Source of the DNA: Zeimonas sp035303885 | Lineage (GTDB): Bacteria; Pseudomonadota; Gammaproteobacteria; Burkholderiales; Burkholderiaceae_E | DNA: 20,319 nt | Assembly (NCBI GenBank): GCA_035303885.1 | Contig: DATGRE010000162.1 | Location: 1 to 20,319, forward strand | Reading direction: 5' to 3' | Part shown: positions 8,631 through 15,925 of the stretch, piece after piece | Position numbering within the stretch: the first letter of the stretch is position 1 | Layout: every line of letters starts with the position of its first letter | Notes under the pieces: model-generated | What the model was told of the DNA's origin: nothing | What the model saw: only the letters and a program-made list of their open reading frames with translations | The model's database searches: none | Translations under genes and position numbers: made by a program

Positions 8631-9227
8631 ATGTTCAGGAAACTGCCGCTGATCGGCGCCCTCGTCCTCGCACTGAACGCCGTACCGGAGGGCGCCAGCG
8701 CCGCCGGGAACCCGCAGGTGCTGGTGAAGACCTCGATGGGCGAGTTCGTCATCGAGCTGTATCCGGAGAAGGCGCCGGCCACGGTCGCGAACTTCCTGCA
8801 ATACGTCGACGACGGCTTCTACGCCGGGACGATCTTCCATCGCGTGATCGGCAGCTTCATGATCCAGGGCGGCGGTTTCGGCGCCGATCTGTACCAGGGA
8901 GCGATGCGTCCGAAGCAGACGCGCGACGCCATCCCGCTCGAGTCGAAGAACGGGCTGAAGAACGACCGCGGATGGGTGGCGATGGCGCGTACCAGCGACC
9001 CGAACTCGGCGACCGCGCAGTTCTTCGTCAACGTCGTCGACAACGACAGCCTGAACCATCCGAAACCCGACGGACACGGCTACGCGGTGTTCGGCAGGAT
9101 CGTGCAGGGCATGGACGTGATCGATGCGATCCGCGCCGTGCCGACCACTTCGGTCGGGCCGTACCGCGACGTTCCGGCGTCGCCGGTGCTCATCGACTCG
9201 ATGCAGCGGCTCGACGCGAAGCGCTGA
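8631..9227 (+). CDS. ppiA: Periplasmic peptidyl-prolyl cis-trans isomerase (cyclophilin)
   Basis: 198 residues. It catalyses cis-trans isomerisation of X-Pro bonds during folding of exported proteins. The signal peptide (residues 1-24, ending EGASA) points to the periplasm. The cyclophilin core starts at VLVKTSMGEFVIELYPEKAPATVANFLQYV and carries FHRVIGSFMIQGG with the catalytic Arg, NSATAQFFVNVVDN, and GYAVFGRIVQGMDVID. GGGAG lies 10 nt before the ATG. From memory, related Burkholderiales carry two adjacent cyclophilins here, one exported and one cytoplasmic; only the exported one is present. It follows the TPR gene by 59 bp and precedes lpxH by 71 bp on the same strand. Confidence 0.95.
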   Translation: MFRKLPLIGALVLALNAVPEGASAAGNPQVLVKTSMGEFVIELYPEKAPATVANFLQYVDDGFYAGTIFHRVIGSFMIQGGGFGADLYQGAMRPKQTRDAIPLESKNGLKNDRGWVAMARTSDPNSATAQFFVNVVDNDSLNHPKPDGHGYAVFGRIVQGMDVIDAIRAVPTTSVGPYRDVPASPVLIDSMQRLDAKR

Positions 9228-9298
9228 GCGATGGCGATGCGCGCGGCGGACCGGCGGTCCGGATGCCGCGCGGGAACGCCGATTCCCGCACCGGCGCG

Positions 9299-10090
9299 AT
9301 GATCGAGCTCCACGCCGACGCCGTGGCGCTGTTCGCCTCGGACATGCATCTGGGCGAACACGACCGGGCGAGCGCCGCGCATTTCTTCCGCGCCTTCGAT
9401 CGCATCGCGCCGGCCGCCACGCATCTGTTCCTGCTCGGCGACCTGTTCGAGACCTGGGCCGGTGACGACCAGCCCGACGAAACCGCCGACGCACTCGTCG
9501 CGCGGCTGCGCGCGCTCGCCGATCGGGGCACCGCGCTCTTCGTCGTGCGCGGCAACCGCGATTTCCTGATCGATGCGCCGCTGCCCGACGCGGGCGACAC
9601 CGTCTCGTTCTCGCGACGCAGCGGCGCACGGCTGCTCGAGGATCCGAGCGTCGTGCGCCTGTTCGGGCGCCGTGTGCTGCTTGCGCACGGCGACGCGCTG
9701 TGTACCGACGACGTCGAGTACCAGCGCGCGCGCGCGGTCGCCCGCAGCGAAGCCTGGCAGCGCGATTTCCTCGCGCGTCCGCTCGCCGAGCGACTCGAGA
9801 TCGCACGGCAGCTGCGCGACACGAGCCGGCGCGTGCAGGCGGCGCGCGCGCTGCAGGGCGGCGAGCCGGGCGACGTCGCCGCAGACGCCGTCGAGACCGC
9901 CCTGCGCGCCTTCGATGCCGATGCGCTGATCCACGGGCACACGCACCGGCCGGCGCGCCACCGGCACGACTTGGACGGCACGACGCGCGAGCGCTGGGTG
10001 CTTTCCGACTGGCACGCCGCGGCCGAGGGCCGCGCCGCGCGCGGGACCTTCCTGCGCGTGGACCGCGAGGGCTGGCGAAGCCTCGAGTGA
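9299..10090 (+). CDS. lpxH: UDP-2,3-diacylglucosamine diphosphatase (lipid A synthesis)
   Basis: 263 residues. It hydrolyses UDP-2,3-diacylglucosamine to lipid X and UMP, the fourth step of lipid A synthesis, at the inner face of the inner membrane. All metallophosphoesterase motifs of LpxH are present: SDMHL (Asp15, His17), GDLFETW (Asp48), RGNRDF (Asn86), AHGD (His130) and HGHTH near residues 211-215. The start at 9299 gives MIELHADAV before the first motif, slightly longer than E. coli. An upstream in-frame ATG at 9263 would add 12 residues, and neither has a good Shine-Dalgarno. The gene converges with cysE across 35 bp. Confidence 0.94.
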   Translation: MIELHADAVALFASDMHLGEHDRASAAHFFRAFDRIAPAATHLFLLGDLFETWAGDDQPDETADALVARLRALADRGTALFVVRGNRDFLIDAPLPDAGDTVSFSRRSGARLLEDPSVVRLFGRRVLLAHGDALCTDDVEYQRARAVARSEAWQRDFLARPLAERLEIARQLRDTSRRVQAARALQGGEPGDVAADAVETALRAFDADALIHGHTHRPARHRHDLDGTTRERWVLSDWHAAAEGRAARGTFLRVDREGWRSLE

Positions 10091-10105
10091 GGCGCGCCGC
10101 GCTTT

Positions 10106-10119
10106 CGGCGGCCCCGCCG
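10106..10119. repeat. Small GC hairpin between convergent lpxH and cysE
   Basis: CGGCG (10106-10110) and CGCCG (10115-10119) with the loop GCCC, in the 35-bp space between the two stop codons. It has no T run on either side, so it is at best a weak bidirectional terminator. Confidence 0.2.
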
Positions 10120-10125
10120 GCCTCG

Positions 10126-10869
10126 CTATTCGACCATCCGGTTCAACGTGCCGATGTCGAGCGGCTCGCCGTGGTCGCAGACGTCCGCGCCCATCCGTGC
10201 CAGCGCGGCCTGCAGCTGCTCGATCAGCCGATCCTGCTCGGCGACGTGATCGATCAGCATGTGCAATGCGAGCGACAGCGGATCGTCGCCGCCCTGCGTG
10301 ACCGCATAGGCGGAGAAGCCCATCTTCGCGGCCTGCGCCTCGCGACGACGGTCGGCGTCCTGCACGATCATCCGCGCCGGGATGCCGAGCGCGGTGGCCC
10401 CCGGCGGCACTTCCTTGATCACGACCGAATTCGATCCGATGCGCGCGCCGTCTCCCACGGTGAACGGGCCGAGCACCTTCGCGCCGGCACCGACGATCAC
10501 GTCGCGTCCGAGCGTCGGGTGGCGCTTGCCACGCTCGAGCGACGTGCCGCCGAGCGTGACGCCCTGGTAGATCGTGCAGTCGTCTCCGACTTCGGCGGTC
10601 TCGCCGATCACCACGCCCATGCCGTGGTCGATGAAGACGCGTCGACCGATGCGCGCCCCGGGGTGGATCTCGATGCCGGTGAGCCAGCGCGAGAGATGCG
10701 ACACGCAGCGTGCGAGCGTGCGCAGGCCGGCGTTCCAAAGTACGTGCGCGCCGCGGTGCATCCACAGCGCGTGCACGCCGGGGTAGCACAGCAGCACCTC
10801 GAGCGTCGAATGAGCGGCGGGGTCCTTGCCCCGCACGGCGGCGATGTCTTCCCGCAATCGCGCGAACAT
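10126..10869 (-). CDS. cysE: Serine O-acetyltransferase
   Basis: 247 residues. It acetylates L-serine with acetyl-CoA, giving O-acetylserine, the direct precursor for cysteine synthase. After a short helical N-domain (residues 1-60) comes a left-handed beta-helix of hexapeptide repeats: IEIHPGARIG, VFIDHGMGVVIGETA with the catalytic Asp81-His82 pair, VGDDCTIYQGVTLGG, VIVGAGAKVLG and ARIGSNSVV. The N-domain is shorter than in the 273-residue E. coli enzyme and resembles the Bacillus-type form. AAGGAGA lies 11 nt before the ATG. It follows trmJ by 92 bp on the same strand. CysE and CysS on nearby operons link cysteine supply with its use, but no shared regulation is visible. Confidence 0.95.
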   Translation of the reverse strand: MFARLREDIAAVRGKDPAAHSTLEVLLCYPGVHALWMHRGAHVLWNAGLRTLARCVSHLSRWLTGIEIHPGARIGRRVFIDHGMGVVIGETAEVGDDCTIYQGVTLGGTSLERGKRHPTLGRDVIVGAGAKVLGPFTVGDGARIGSNSVVIKEVPPGATALGIPARMIVQDADRRREAQAAKMGFSAYAVTQGGDDPLSLALHMLIDHVAEQDRLIEQLQAALARMGADVCDHGEPLDIGTLNRMVE

Positions 10870-10961
10870 TTTTCGCACTCTCTCCTTGGCTCCCCGGCGC
10901 GGCGGCCGAGGGCCGGCGCACGCCGGGAGCGCGGGCGGCCCCGCGCCTTCCAGGGGCAAGT

Positions 10962-11918
10962 TTATTCGGATTCGGAACGCGGTGCCGGGGGCCAAGACGC
11001 GGATGGCCGCGCCGGCGCCCCGGCGGGCGGCGCCCCGGCGGGCGGCGTCCCGGCGGGGGCCGCACCGACGGAGGCTGCGGCGGTGTCGCCGCCCGCGTCC
11101 CGCGCGGACGCCGGCCCGCCCTTCCCGGCGGATGCGTACGGATTGCGGCAGGACTTCTCGATCTGCGTGCACACGCCGCGCAGCAGTTCGACCTCCTCCA
11201 CCTCGAGGCGCGCGCGCGCGAACAGTCGGCGCAACCGCGGCATGAGCTTCTTCGGATGACGCGGATCGAGAAAGCCGATGCGCACCAGCGCGCGCTCGAG
11301 GTGTTCGAATAGCGCCTCGACCTGCGCGTGCGATGCGAAACGGGCCGGCGGCGGCGAGGCGGGCCGCTCGCGCGATTGCAGCCGATCGTGCGAGCGCAGG
11401 CAGTAGGCGATGATCTGCACCGCCTGCGCGAGATTCAGCGAAGCGTAGTCGCTGCCGCCGGGAATGGTGCACAGCCGCTGGCAACGGCCCACCTCCTCGA
11501 TCGACAGCCCGTCGCGCTCGGCGCCGAAGACGAAGGCGACGCGGGACGACTCGTCGGCGCCCGCCTCGGCGAAAGCGAGCGCGACGACCTCCTCCGGCGG
11601 TTGCGGCGACGGGCCGAAGGAGCGCATCTCGGCGCTCACCGCGATCGTCAGGCTGCACGGCGCGAGCGCGGCATCGAGCGAGTCGACGACCTGCGCGCGT
11701 TCCAGCACCTCGACGGCGCCGCTCGCGCGTGCGACGGCTTGCGGGTCGGCGGCGATCGCTGCGCTGCGAGGCGCGACGAGCACGAGCTCGCGCAGGCCCA
11801 TCACGTGCATGGCCCGGGCGGCGGCGCCGACGTTGCCCGGATGGCTCGTCCGGACGAGCACGAAGCGGATGCGCGAGAGCCATTCGGGCGCCCGCGCGTG
11901 GAGAGTGCTCAGGGCCAT
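10962..11918 (-). CDS. trmJ: tRNA (cytidine/uridine-32-2'-O)-methyltransferase
   Basis: 318 residues. TrmJ methylates the 2'-O of nucleotide 32 in certain tRNAs. The SPOUT motifs are clear: RTSHPGNVGAAARAM at residues 23-37, VFGAERDGLS at 130-139, and TIPGGSDYASLNLAQAVQ at 151-168, which forms the knotted SAM site. Residues to about 260 match the 246-residue E. coli protein, including its C-terminal helical part. Beyond that comes a 55-60-residue tail of Ala, Pro and Gly, encoded partly by a 15-bp tandem repeat and probably disordered. The start ATG at 11918 leaves 40 bp to the divergent suhB start. The trmJ-suhB divergence is also present in E. coli. Confidence 0.92.
   Translation of the reverse strand: MALSTLHARAPEWLSRIRFVLVRTSHPGNVGAAARAMHVMGLRELVLVAPRSAAIAADPQAVARASGAVEVLERAQVVDSLDAALAPCSLTIAVSAEMRSFGPSPQPPEEVVALAFAEAGADESSRVAFVFGAERDGLSIEEVGRCQRLCTIPGGSDYASLNLAQAVQIIAYCLRSHDRLQSRERPASPPPARFASHAQVEALFEHLERALVRIGFLDPRHPKKLMPRLRRLFARARLEVEEVELLRGVCTQIEKSCRNPYASAGKGGPASARDAGGDTAAASVGAAPAGTPPAGAPPAGAPARPSASWPPAPRSESE
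11014..11058. repeat. 15-bp tandem repeat, three units, in the 3' end of trmJ
   Basis: Units start at 11014, 11029 and 11044. The first two are identical (GGCGCCCCGGCGGGC) and the third differs at two positions. On the minus strand they encode PPAGA-type pentapeptides in the TrmJ tail. Unit length is a multiple of three, so copy-number change would not shift the frame. Confidence 0.85.
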
Positions 11919-11922
11919 CCCG

Positions 11923-11956
11923 TACAATCGAAGGTTCTTCGCAGGGGTCTCGTCAA
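11923..11956. promoter_or_regulatory. Shared promoter region of divergent trmJ and suhB
   Basis: On the plus strand TACAAT (11923-11928) is a five-of-six -10 box for suhB and would give a leader of about 25 nt. On the minus strand TTGACG (11951-11956) resembles a -35 box for trmJ, but its -10 partner is weak. The whole intergenic space is 40 bp, so the two polymerase sites would overlap. Confidence 0.35.
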
Positions 11957-11958
11957 CG

Positions 11959-12828
11959 ATGCATCCGATGCTCAACGTCGCGGTCCGCGCCGCCCGCCGC
12001 GCAGCGCGGATCATCAACCGGGCGAGTCTCGACCTCGAAACGCTCGCCGTCGCGCGCAAGCAGCGCAACGATTTCGTCACCGAGGTCGATCACGCATCGG
12101 AGAAGGCGATCATCGAGACGCTGCTCGGCGCTTATCCCGATCATACGATCCTCGGCGAGGAATCCGGGCACCTGGTGCGCGGCGGGAAGGGCCCGGGCGG
12201 GCGCGCGGTGGAGCGCGACGAGAACGTCTGGATCATCGACCCGCTCGACGGCACGACCAATTTCATCCACGGCCTGCCGCAATACGCGATCTCCATCGCG
12301 CTGATGCAACGCGGCCAGATCACGCAGGCGGTCGTCTACGATCCGACGCGCGACGAGCTGTTCACCGCGTCGCGCGGCGCGGGCGCCTTCCTGAACGACC
12401 GCCGCATCCGCGTCTCCCGACGGCAGAAGCTCGAGGAATCGCTGATCGGCACCGGCTTTCCGTACCGGAACATCGAACACATCGACGAGTACCTCGCGAT
12501 CTTCCGCAGGCTGAGCGAACGCGCCGCCGGCATCCGGCGTCCCGGGGCGGCCGCGCTCGACCTCGCCTACGTTGCCTGCGGCCGCTTCGACGCGTTCTTC
12601 GAGATGGGCCTGAGTGCGTGGGACGTCGCCGCGGGAAGCCTGCTCATCTCCGAAGCCGGCGGGCTGATCGGCGACTTCTCGGGCGAGCCCGATTACCTGT
12701 TCTCGCAGCGCGTCGTCGCCGGCTCGCCGAAGGTGTTCGGCGCGATGATCGCGCTGCTGCGCTCGACCGACGTCGAAAAGCGACCGTGCGAGGCGTCGGA
12801 ACCGGGCGAACGGACGCCCCGCGCCTGA
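11959..12828 (+). CDS. suhB: Inositol-1-monophosphatase family protein SuhB
   Basis: 289 residues. The Mg-dependent, Li-sensitive phosphatase motifs are complete: GEESG (residues 66-70), WIIDPLDGTTNFIHG (91-105, metal ligands Asp94 and Asp97), and a C-terminal LSAWDVAAGSLLISEAGG with the third metal-binding Asp. In E. coli SuhB also joins the Nus antitermination complex on rRNA operons, and its gene is divergent from trmJ as here. A similar role is therefore possible but cannot be judged from the sequence. The C-terminal 20 residues beyond the core are poorly conserved in appearance. AGGGG lies 12 nt before the ATG. Confidence 0.93.
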   Translation: MHPMLNVAVRAARRAARIINRASLDLETLAVARKQRNDFVTEVDHASEKAIIETLLGAYPDHTILGEESGHLVRGGKGPGGRAVERDENVWIIDPLDGTTNFIHGLPQYAISIALMQRGQITQAVVYDPTRDELFTASRGAGAFLNDRRIRVSRRQKLEESLIGTGFPYRNIEHIDEYLAIFRRLSERAAGIRRPGAAALDLAYVACGRFDAFFEMGLSAWDVAAGSLLISEAGGLIGDFSGEPDYLFSQRVVAGSPKVFGAMIALLRSTDVEKRPCEASEPGERTPRA

Positions 12829-12835
12829 GCCTGCC

Positions 12836-12859
12836 GCGGCGCGCGCAACGGCGCGCCGC
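12836..12859. terminator. Possible bidirectional hairpin after suhB
   Basis: GCGGCGCG (12836-12843) and CGCGCCGC (12852-12859) form an 8-bp stem with an 8-nt loop, just after the suhB stop and facing the end of the MBL gene. There is no T run, so termination is uncertain. Downstream, GCCGTCCATC occurs twice (12880-12889 and 12891-12900). Confidence 0.3.
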
Positions 12860-12906
12860 CCGGCGATCGACTTCGCGCGCCGTCCATCCCGCCGTCCATC
12901 GCACCG

Positions 12907-13875
12907 TCAGCCGGCCGCACGCGAATCCAGCCACGACTGAAGCCCGGCCGCATTGAGCCGGATGTCCAGGTCGAAGAGCGCGAGCAGCGCCGATCGATCG
13001 AGCGGCCATCGCTGGCGCCGTGCCTCGTCGAGCACGATCGCACGCACCCCTTCGCGCAGGCGCTGCGCGCGCGCCTCGCCCTGCAGGCCGTCGCGTTCGC
13101 ATTCGCGCGCGACCTCCGCGTGGGCATCGACCAGCCGATGCAGGTCGTCGCCGCAGCGCTGCACGTCGCGCACCTGCCCGAAATGCGTCACGTAGACGGC
13201 GCCGGGCCGGCGTGCGAGCAGCCGATCGATCGAGGCATGCAGCGCCGGCGGGTCGAACTGCACCGGCGTGGTCGACGGGAAAATCGACGGCCGACCGTCG
13301 ACGTCGAGCTCGCGGTACGACAGGCCGAAGGTATCGCCGGCGAAGACGTGCCCGGACCGCTCATCGACGATGCAGACGTGATGGCGCGCATGGCCCGGCG
13401 TGTCGAGGAACTCGAAGCGCCTGCCGTTCAGCGAGACGCTGGCGCCGTCGGGCGTCTCGACGACGCGCTCGGCCGGCGCCGGCACGATCTCGCCGTACAT
13501 GCGCTCGGCCTCTTCGGCACCGTAGACCGCGACGGTTCCGGCGACGAGCCGCGTCGGATCGATCATGTGCCGCGCGCCGCGCGGGTGCACCGTGAGGCGC
13601 GCGTTCGGGAAATGCCGCAGGTAGAGCCCCGCGCCGCCGGCGTGGTCCAGGTGCACGTGCGTGAGCAGCACCCAGTCGACCTGCTCGGCGGACAGCCCCT
13701 TCGCGGCGAGCACCGCCAGCACCCTCGGCAGCGAGGCGTTCGAGGCGGTGTCGACGAGCGCCGCGCGATCGCCCTCGACGACGAGATGCACGGCGTCGAG
13801 CATCGGACGCTCGAAGCCGGAGTCGATCGCGGTGATTCCGTGTTCGTAGTCGATGAAGGCAGGCGTACGGGTCAT
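12907..13875 (-). CDS. Metallo-beta-lactamase-fold hydrolase
   Basis: 322 residues. The zinc-binding motif THVHLDH lies at 72-78, with further ligands in DTPGHARHH (159-166), AGDTFG (Asp181) and YVTHFGQ near residue 230. The fold is of the glyoxalase II/hydrolase type, so a hydrolytic reaction is expected, but the substrate cannot be named. No signal peptide is seen, so it is likely cytoplasmic. The C-terminal third is helical and may form the substrate lid. Its ATG overlaps the TGA of the Nudix gene in an ATGA arrangement (13872-13875), so the two are translationally coupled and probably act together. It converges with suhB. Confidence 0.9.
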   Translation of the reverse strand: MTRTPAFIDYEHGITAIDSGFERPMLDAVHLVVEGDRAALVDTASNASLPRVLAVLAAKGLSAEQVDWVLLTHVHLDHAGGAGLYLRHFPNARLTVHPRGARHMIDPTRLVAGTVAVYGAEEAERMYGEIVPAPAERVVETPDGASVSLNGRRFEFLDTPGHARHHVCIVDERSGHVFAGDTFGLSYRELDVDGRPSIFPSTTPVQFDPPALHASIDRLLARRPGAVYVTHFGQVRDVQRCGDDLHRLVDAHAEVARECERDGLQGEARAQRLREGVRAIVLDEARRQRWPLDRSALLALFDLDIRLNAAGLQSWLDSRAAG

Positions 13876-14855
13876 TCGGTTCCGGATCCGGTGAGCGGCG
13901 CCTGCCTGCGGGACGCGCCGCTGCGAGGCAGGGCGAAGCGGTCGGCGTCGTCGCCGACCAGCGAGTCGAAGCCGGTCGGCGGCTCGAACAGCTCGCCGCG
14001 CAGCACGAGGCAGTCGGGCCCCGGGATCGCCCGCTCGCGCACGGGGTGGCGCGGATGTCCCGGATAGGCGATCGCGCGCACGCCGTTCTCCTCGTAGGGC
14101 TCGGGCTCGATCAGCGGCGGCCTGCGCGAGCGCGCCTCGTCGAGCACGGACGCCGACGACGAATGGCGCGCCAGGTGCACGAGGCTCATCAGCTGCACCG
14201 GCGCGAGCACGATCTCGCGGCGGCGATAGCGCTCGATCGCGACGGTCGGGCGCAGCCACAGGCTCTCGGTGGCCTCGTGATCGTCGTGCCGCGCCTGCTG
14301 TCCGTCGGGCAGGCGCGCGACGAAGAAGCGCGCGTCGAAGCGCCGGCTCATCATCGCCGGCACGCGCGGGGTGACCCATCGCGTCCACGGAACGAGCGCG
14401 CCGGTGTCCAGCCGCAGCGCCAGCGCGTCGAGCACCGCGTCGAAGGAACGTGCCCGGCAGACCTCGTCGCGGACGTGCAGCGCGGTCGCCGCATCGGCAT
14501 CGCGTGCGAAGAGCACGCCCGACTCCTCGAGCGTCTCGCGGCAGGCGGCGACGAAGAGCGCGGCAGCCTGCACCGCGTCGAGCTGCGGCTCGCCCAGGCG
14601 GGCGTGCAATGCGGCGGCCGAATCGTCGAGCCGTCCGGAGAGCGCGACCGCGCGGTCGGCGGCGTCGAGCTTGCCTCCGGGAAACACGAAGGCGCCGCCG
14701 AGGACGTCGGAGCGGGCGTGCCGGCGCAGCATCAGCACCTCGAGGCCGCCGTCGCCGTCGCGCAGCACGACGACCGCGGCCGCCGGCAGCACCGGGGTCG
14801 TCACCGGCCCGGAAAAGATCGGTCGGGGCGCCGACCCCGTTGCAGTTGCGTCCAT
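13872..14855 (-). CDS. Nudix hydrolase with a split Nudix box (NUDT19-like)
   Basis: 327 residues. The core starts at AAAVVVLRDGDGGLEVLMLRRHARSDVLGGAFVFPGGKLD. The Nudix box is divided: the GGKLDAAD end (60-67) and the catalytic RETLEESGV (106-114) are separated by 38 residues where the standard box has 7. Such an insertion is known in the mammalian NUDT19/RP2 group, which cleaves CoA and acyl-CoA, so a CoA-type diphosphatase activity is a reasonable guess but no more. The ATG at 14855 was chosen because GGGAGG (complement 14859-14864) precedes it. A TTG at 14888 is upstream in frame but lacks this support. It is the first gene of a two-gene operon with the MBL-fold hydrolase. Confidence 0.88.
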   Translation of the reverse strand: MDATATGSAPRPIFSGPVTTPVLPAAAVVVLRDGDGGLEVLMLRRHARSDVLGGAFVFPGGKLDAADRAVALSGRLDDSAAALHARLGEPQLDAVQAAALFVAACRETLEESGVLFARDADAATALHVRDEVCRARSFDAVLDALALRLDTGALVPWTRWVTPRVPAMMSRRFDARFFVARLPDGQQARHDDHEATESLWLRPTVAIERYRRREIVLAPVQLMSLVHLARHSSSASVLDEARSRRPPLIEPEPYEENGVRAIAYPGHPRHPVRERAIPGPDCLVLRGELFEPPTGFDSLVGDDADRFALPRSGASRRQAPLTGSGTE

Positions 14856-14917
14856 CGTCCTCCCTTGTGCCCGCGCATTCTGCCCCAATGTACCTCGTGG
14901 GCAGGCCGATCGAGGCG

Positions 14918-14944
14918 GCGCTTCGGCAAAGGGTGCCGAAGCGC
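14918..14944. repeat. 11-bp perfect inverted repeat upstream of the Nudix operon
   Basis: GCGCTTCGGCA (14918-14928) and TGCCGAAGCGC (14934-14944) around the loop AAGGG. It is centred about 76 bp upstream of the Nudix ATG and about 50 bp upstream of the candidate -10. No T run follows on either strand, so an operator for a dimeric regulator or a leader hairpin is more likely than a terminator. Confidence 0.75.
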
Positions 14945-14963
14945 GCCGGGTCGGCTACCATAC

Positions 14964-14989
14964 GTCGGACGCCCCGGTCGGACGCCCCG
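14964..14989. repeat. Perfect 13-bp tandem direct repeat
   Basis: GTCGGACGCCCCG occurs twice head to tail (14964-14976, 14977-14989), 20 bp from the palindrome at 14918-14944. It lies in non-coding DNA between divergent genes, so it could be a paired protein-binding site or a simple duplication. Confidence 0.8.
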
Positions 14990-15265
14990 CGCTGGCTTTG
15001 CGCGCGAAAGCGCCCGCCGTCGCCGCCCGTCGGAGGCGGAAATGCCTTTTCTTCCTTCACGAGCCGTGCCCTTTCGAGGCGCGGCCGAAGAGCCACGCCG
15101 ATGAACGCACCGATCGTCCGCCGCGCGCAGATGCACGCCGCCGCCCCACAGGGCGCCGCGGTCGGCGTTCGCGTGCGCGCGTCCGGCCGCCGGTGCGTGC
15201 CAGTCGGTACGCCGGCGCGCATCGAGGCGGCCTGCCGATCGGGCCTGACCGCCTTCGATCGATAG

Positions 15266-15312
15266 CCCGGCGATCCACTCTCGAGACCTTCCGCCCCTTC
15301 GAGATCGCCGGG
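15266..15312. repeat. 10-bp inverted repeat with a 27-nt loop upstream of rnk
   Basis: CCCGGCGATC (15266-15275) pairs perfectly with GATCGCCGGG (15303-15312). A competing pairing exists between GAGACC (15283-15288) and GGTCTC (15311-15316), which shares two bases with the outer stem, so the two could exclude each other. It ends 94 bp before the rnk ATG. Confidence 0.6.
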
Positions 15313-15406
15313 TCTCCCCGGGGGCTCGTGCCGCGCGGCGCGCATCGCCGCCGACGTTCCTCGCTTCTCGAAACTGTTTCGCGTTCGCCTCTATACGGAG
15401 TTCGCC

Positions 15407-15814
15407 ATGACCCAAGCCTCGAGCGGTTTCCGCTTGCTGAACGAACTGGACCACGTCCGCATCGACCGCCTGCTGAGCCGCCAGGGACAGGCGGGCGAAG
15501 CGCTGACCGCGCTGCTGGACGATGCCGACGTCGTGCCGCCCCGGCAGGTTCCGGAGGACGTCGTCACGATGTACACGCGCGTGACCGTGCTCGATCTCGC
15601 CGACGGCACGCAACGCACCCTGACGCTCTGCTACCCGGAGGACGCGGACGCGTCGGCCGGTTTCGTCTCGGTGCTCTCGCCGATCGGTACGGCCCTGCTC
15701 GGCCGGCGCGTCGGAGAGGAGACGCAGTGGACGACGCCGACCGGCGCCGTGCAGCGACTGCGCATCGTCGAGCTGCTGTTCCAGCCCGAGGCGAGCGGCG
15801 ACTACACGCGCTGA
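15407..15814 (+). CDS. rnk: Rnk-type GreA/GreB-like regulator (nucleoside diphosphate kinase regulator)
   Basis: 135 residues, against 136 in E. coli Rnk, with good agreement along the length. The C-terminal half carries PEDVVTMYTRVTVLDL, TLCYPEDADAS, VSVLSPIGTALLGRRVGEETQW and the ending FQPEASGDY, which define the Rnk/GreA C-terminal fold. The N-terminal part is a short coiled region (NELDHVRIDRLLSRQ), much shorter than the GreA coiled coil and lacking its acidic tip. Rnk binds RNA polymerase in the secondary channel and affects nucleoside diphosphate kinase levels in other bacteria. GGAG lies 6 nt before the ATG. mutS follows 111 bp downstream on the same strand. Confidence 0.93.
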   Translation: MTQASSGFRLLNELDHVRIDRLLSRQGQAGEALTALLDDADVVPPRQVPEDVVTMYTRVTVLDLADGTQRTLTLCYPEDADASAGFVSVLSPIGTALLGRRVGEETQWTTPTGAVQRLRIVELLFQPEASGDYTR

Positions 15815-15836
15815 CGCCGCGTCCGAAGCGCCCTCG

Positions 15837-15855
15837 GCGGCGCATTGGGCGCCGC
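15837..15855. terminator. Possible hairpin after rnk
   Basis: GCGGCGC (15837-15843) and GCGCCGC (15849-15855) with the loop ATTGG, 22 bp after the rnk stop. No T run follows. It overlaps the possible mutS -35 box, so its role as terminator is doubtful. Confidence 0.3.
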
Positions 15856-15873
15856 GGCGATTGACGGCATACT
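15845..15873 (+). promoter_or_regulatory. Possible sigma-70 promoter of mutS
   Basis: TTGGGC (15845-15850) and CATACT (15868-15873) are separated by 17 bp, with three and four matches to the consensus boxes. Transcription would begin near 15880, about 46 nt before the chosen mutS start. The match is moderate. Confidence 0.3.
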
Positions 15874-15925
15874 GCGGCGAACGACAGCGCCCCGCGCGCG
15901 CGGTCCGCTTCCCGACGTCATTCGC

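Larger units (their letters stand above)
14856..15406. other. 551-bp spacer between the Nudix gene and rnk
   Basis: No convincing gene is visible. Listed separately are a strong palindrome, a perfect 13-bp tandem repeat and a long-loop inverted repeat. A possible -10 for the Nudix operon, CAGAAT, lies on the minus strand at 14877-14882, without a clear -35. A 54-codon plus-strand frame (ATG 15101 to TAG 15265) has weak start signals and a composition expected from GC-rich noise. The rnk promoter was not located with confidence. Confidence 0.6.

Noticed and set aside
15101..15265. 54-codon plus-strand frame as a real small protein gene.
   Set aside because: Weak ribosome-binding site, no recognisable motif, and Ala/Arg/Val composition expected of noise. 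Kept only as part of a possible leader in the findings.
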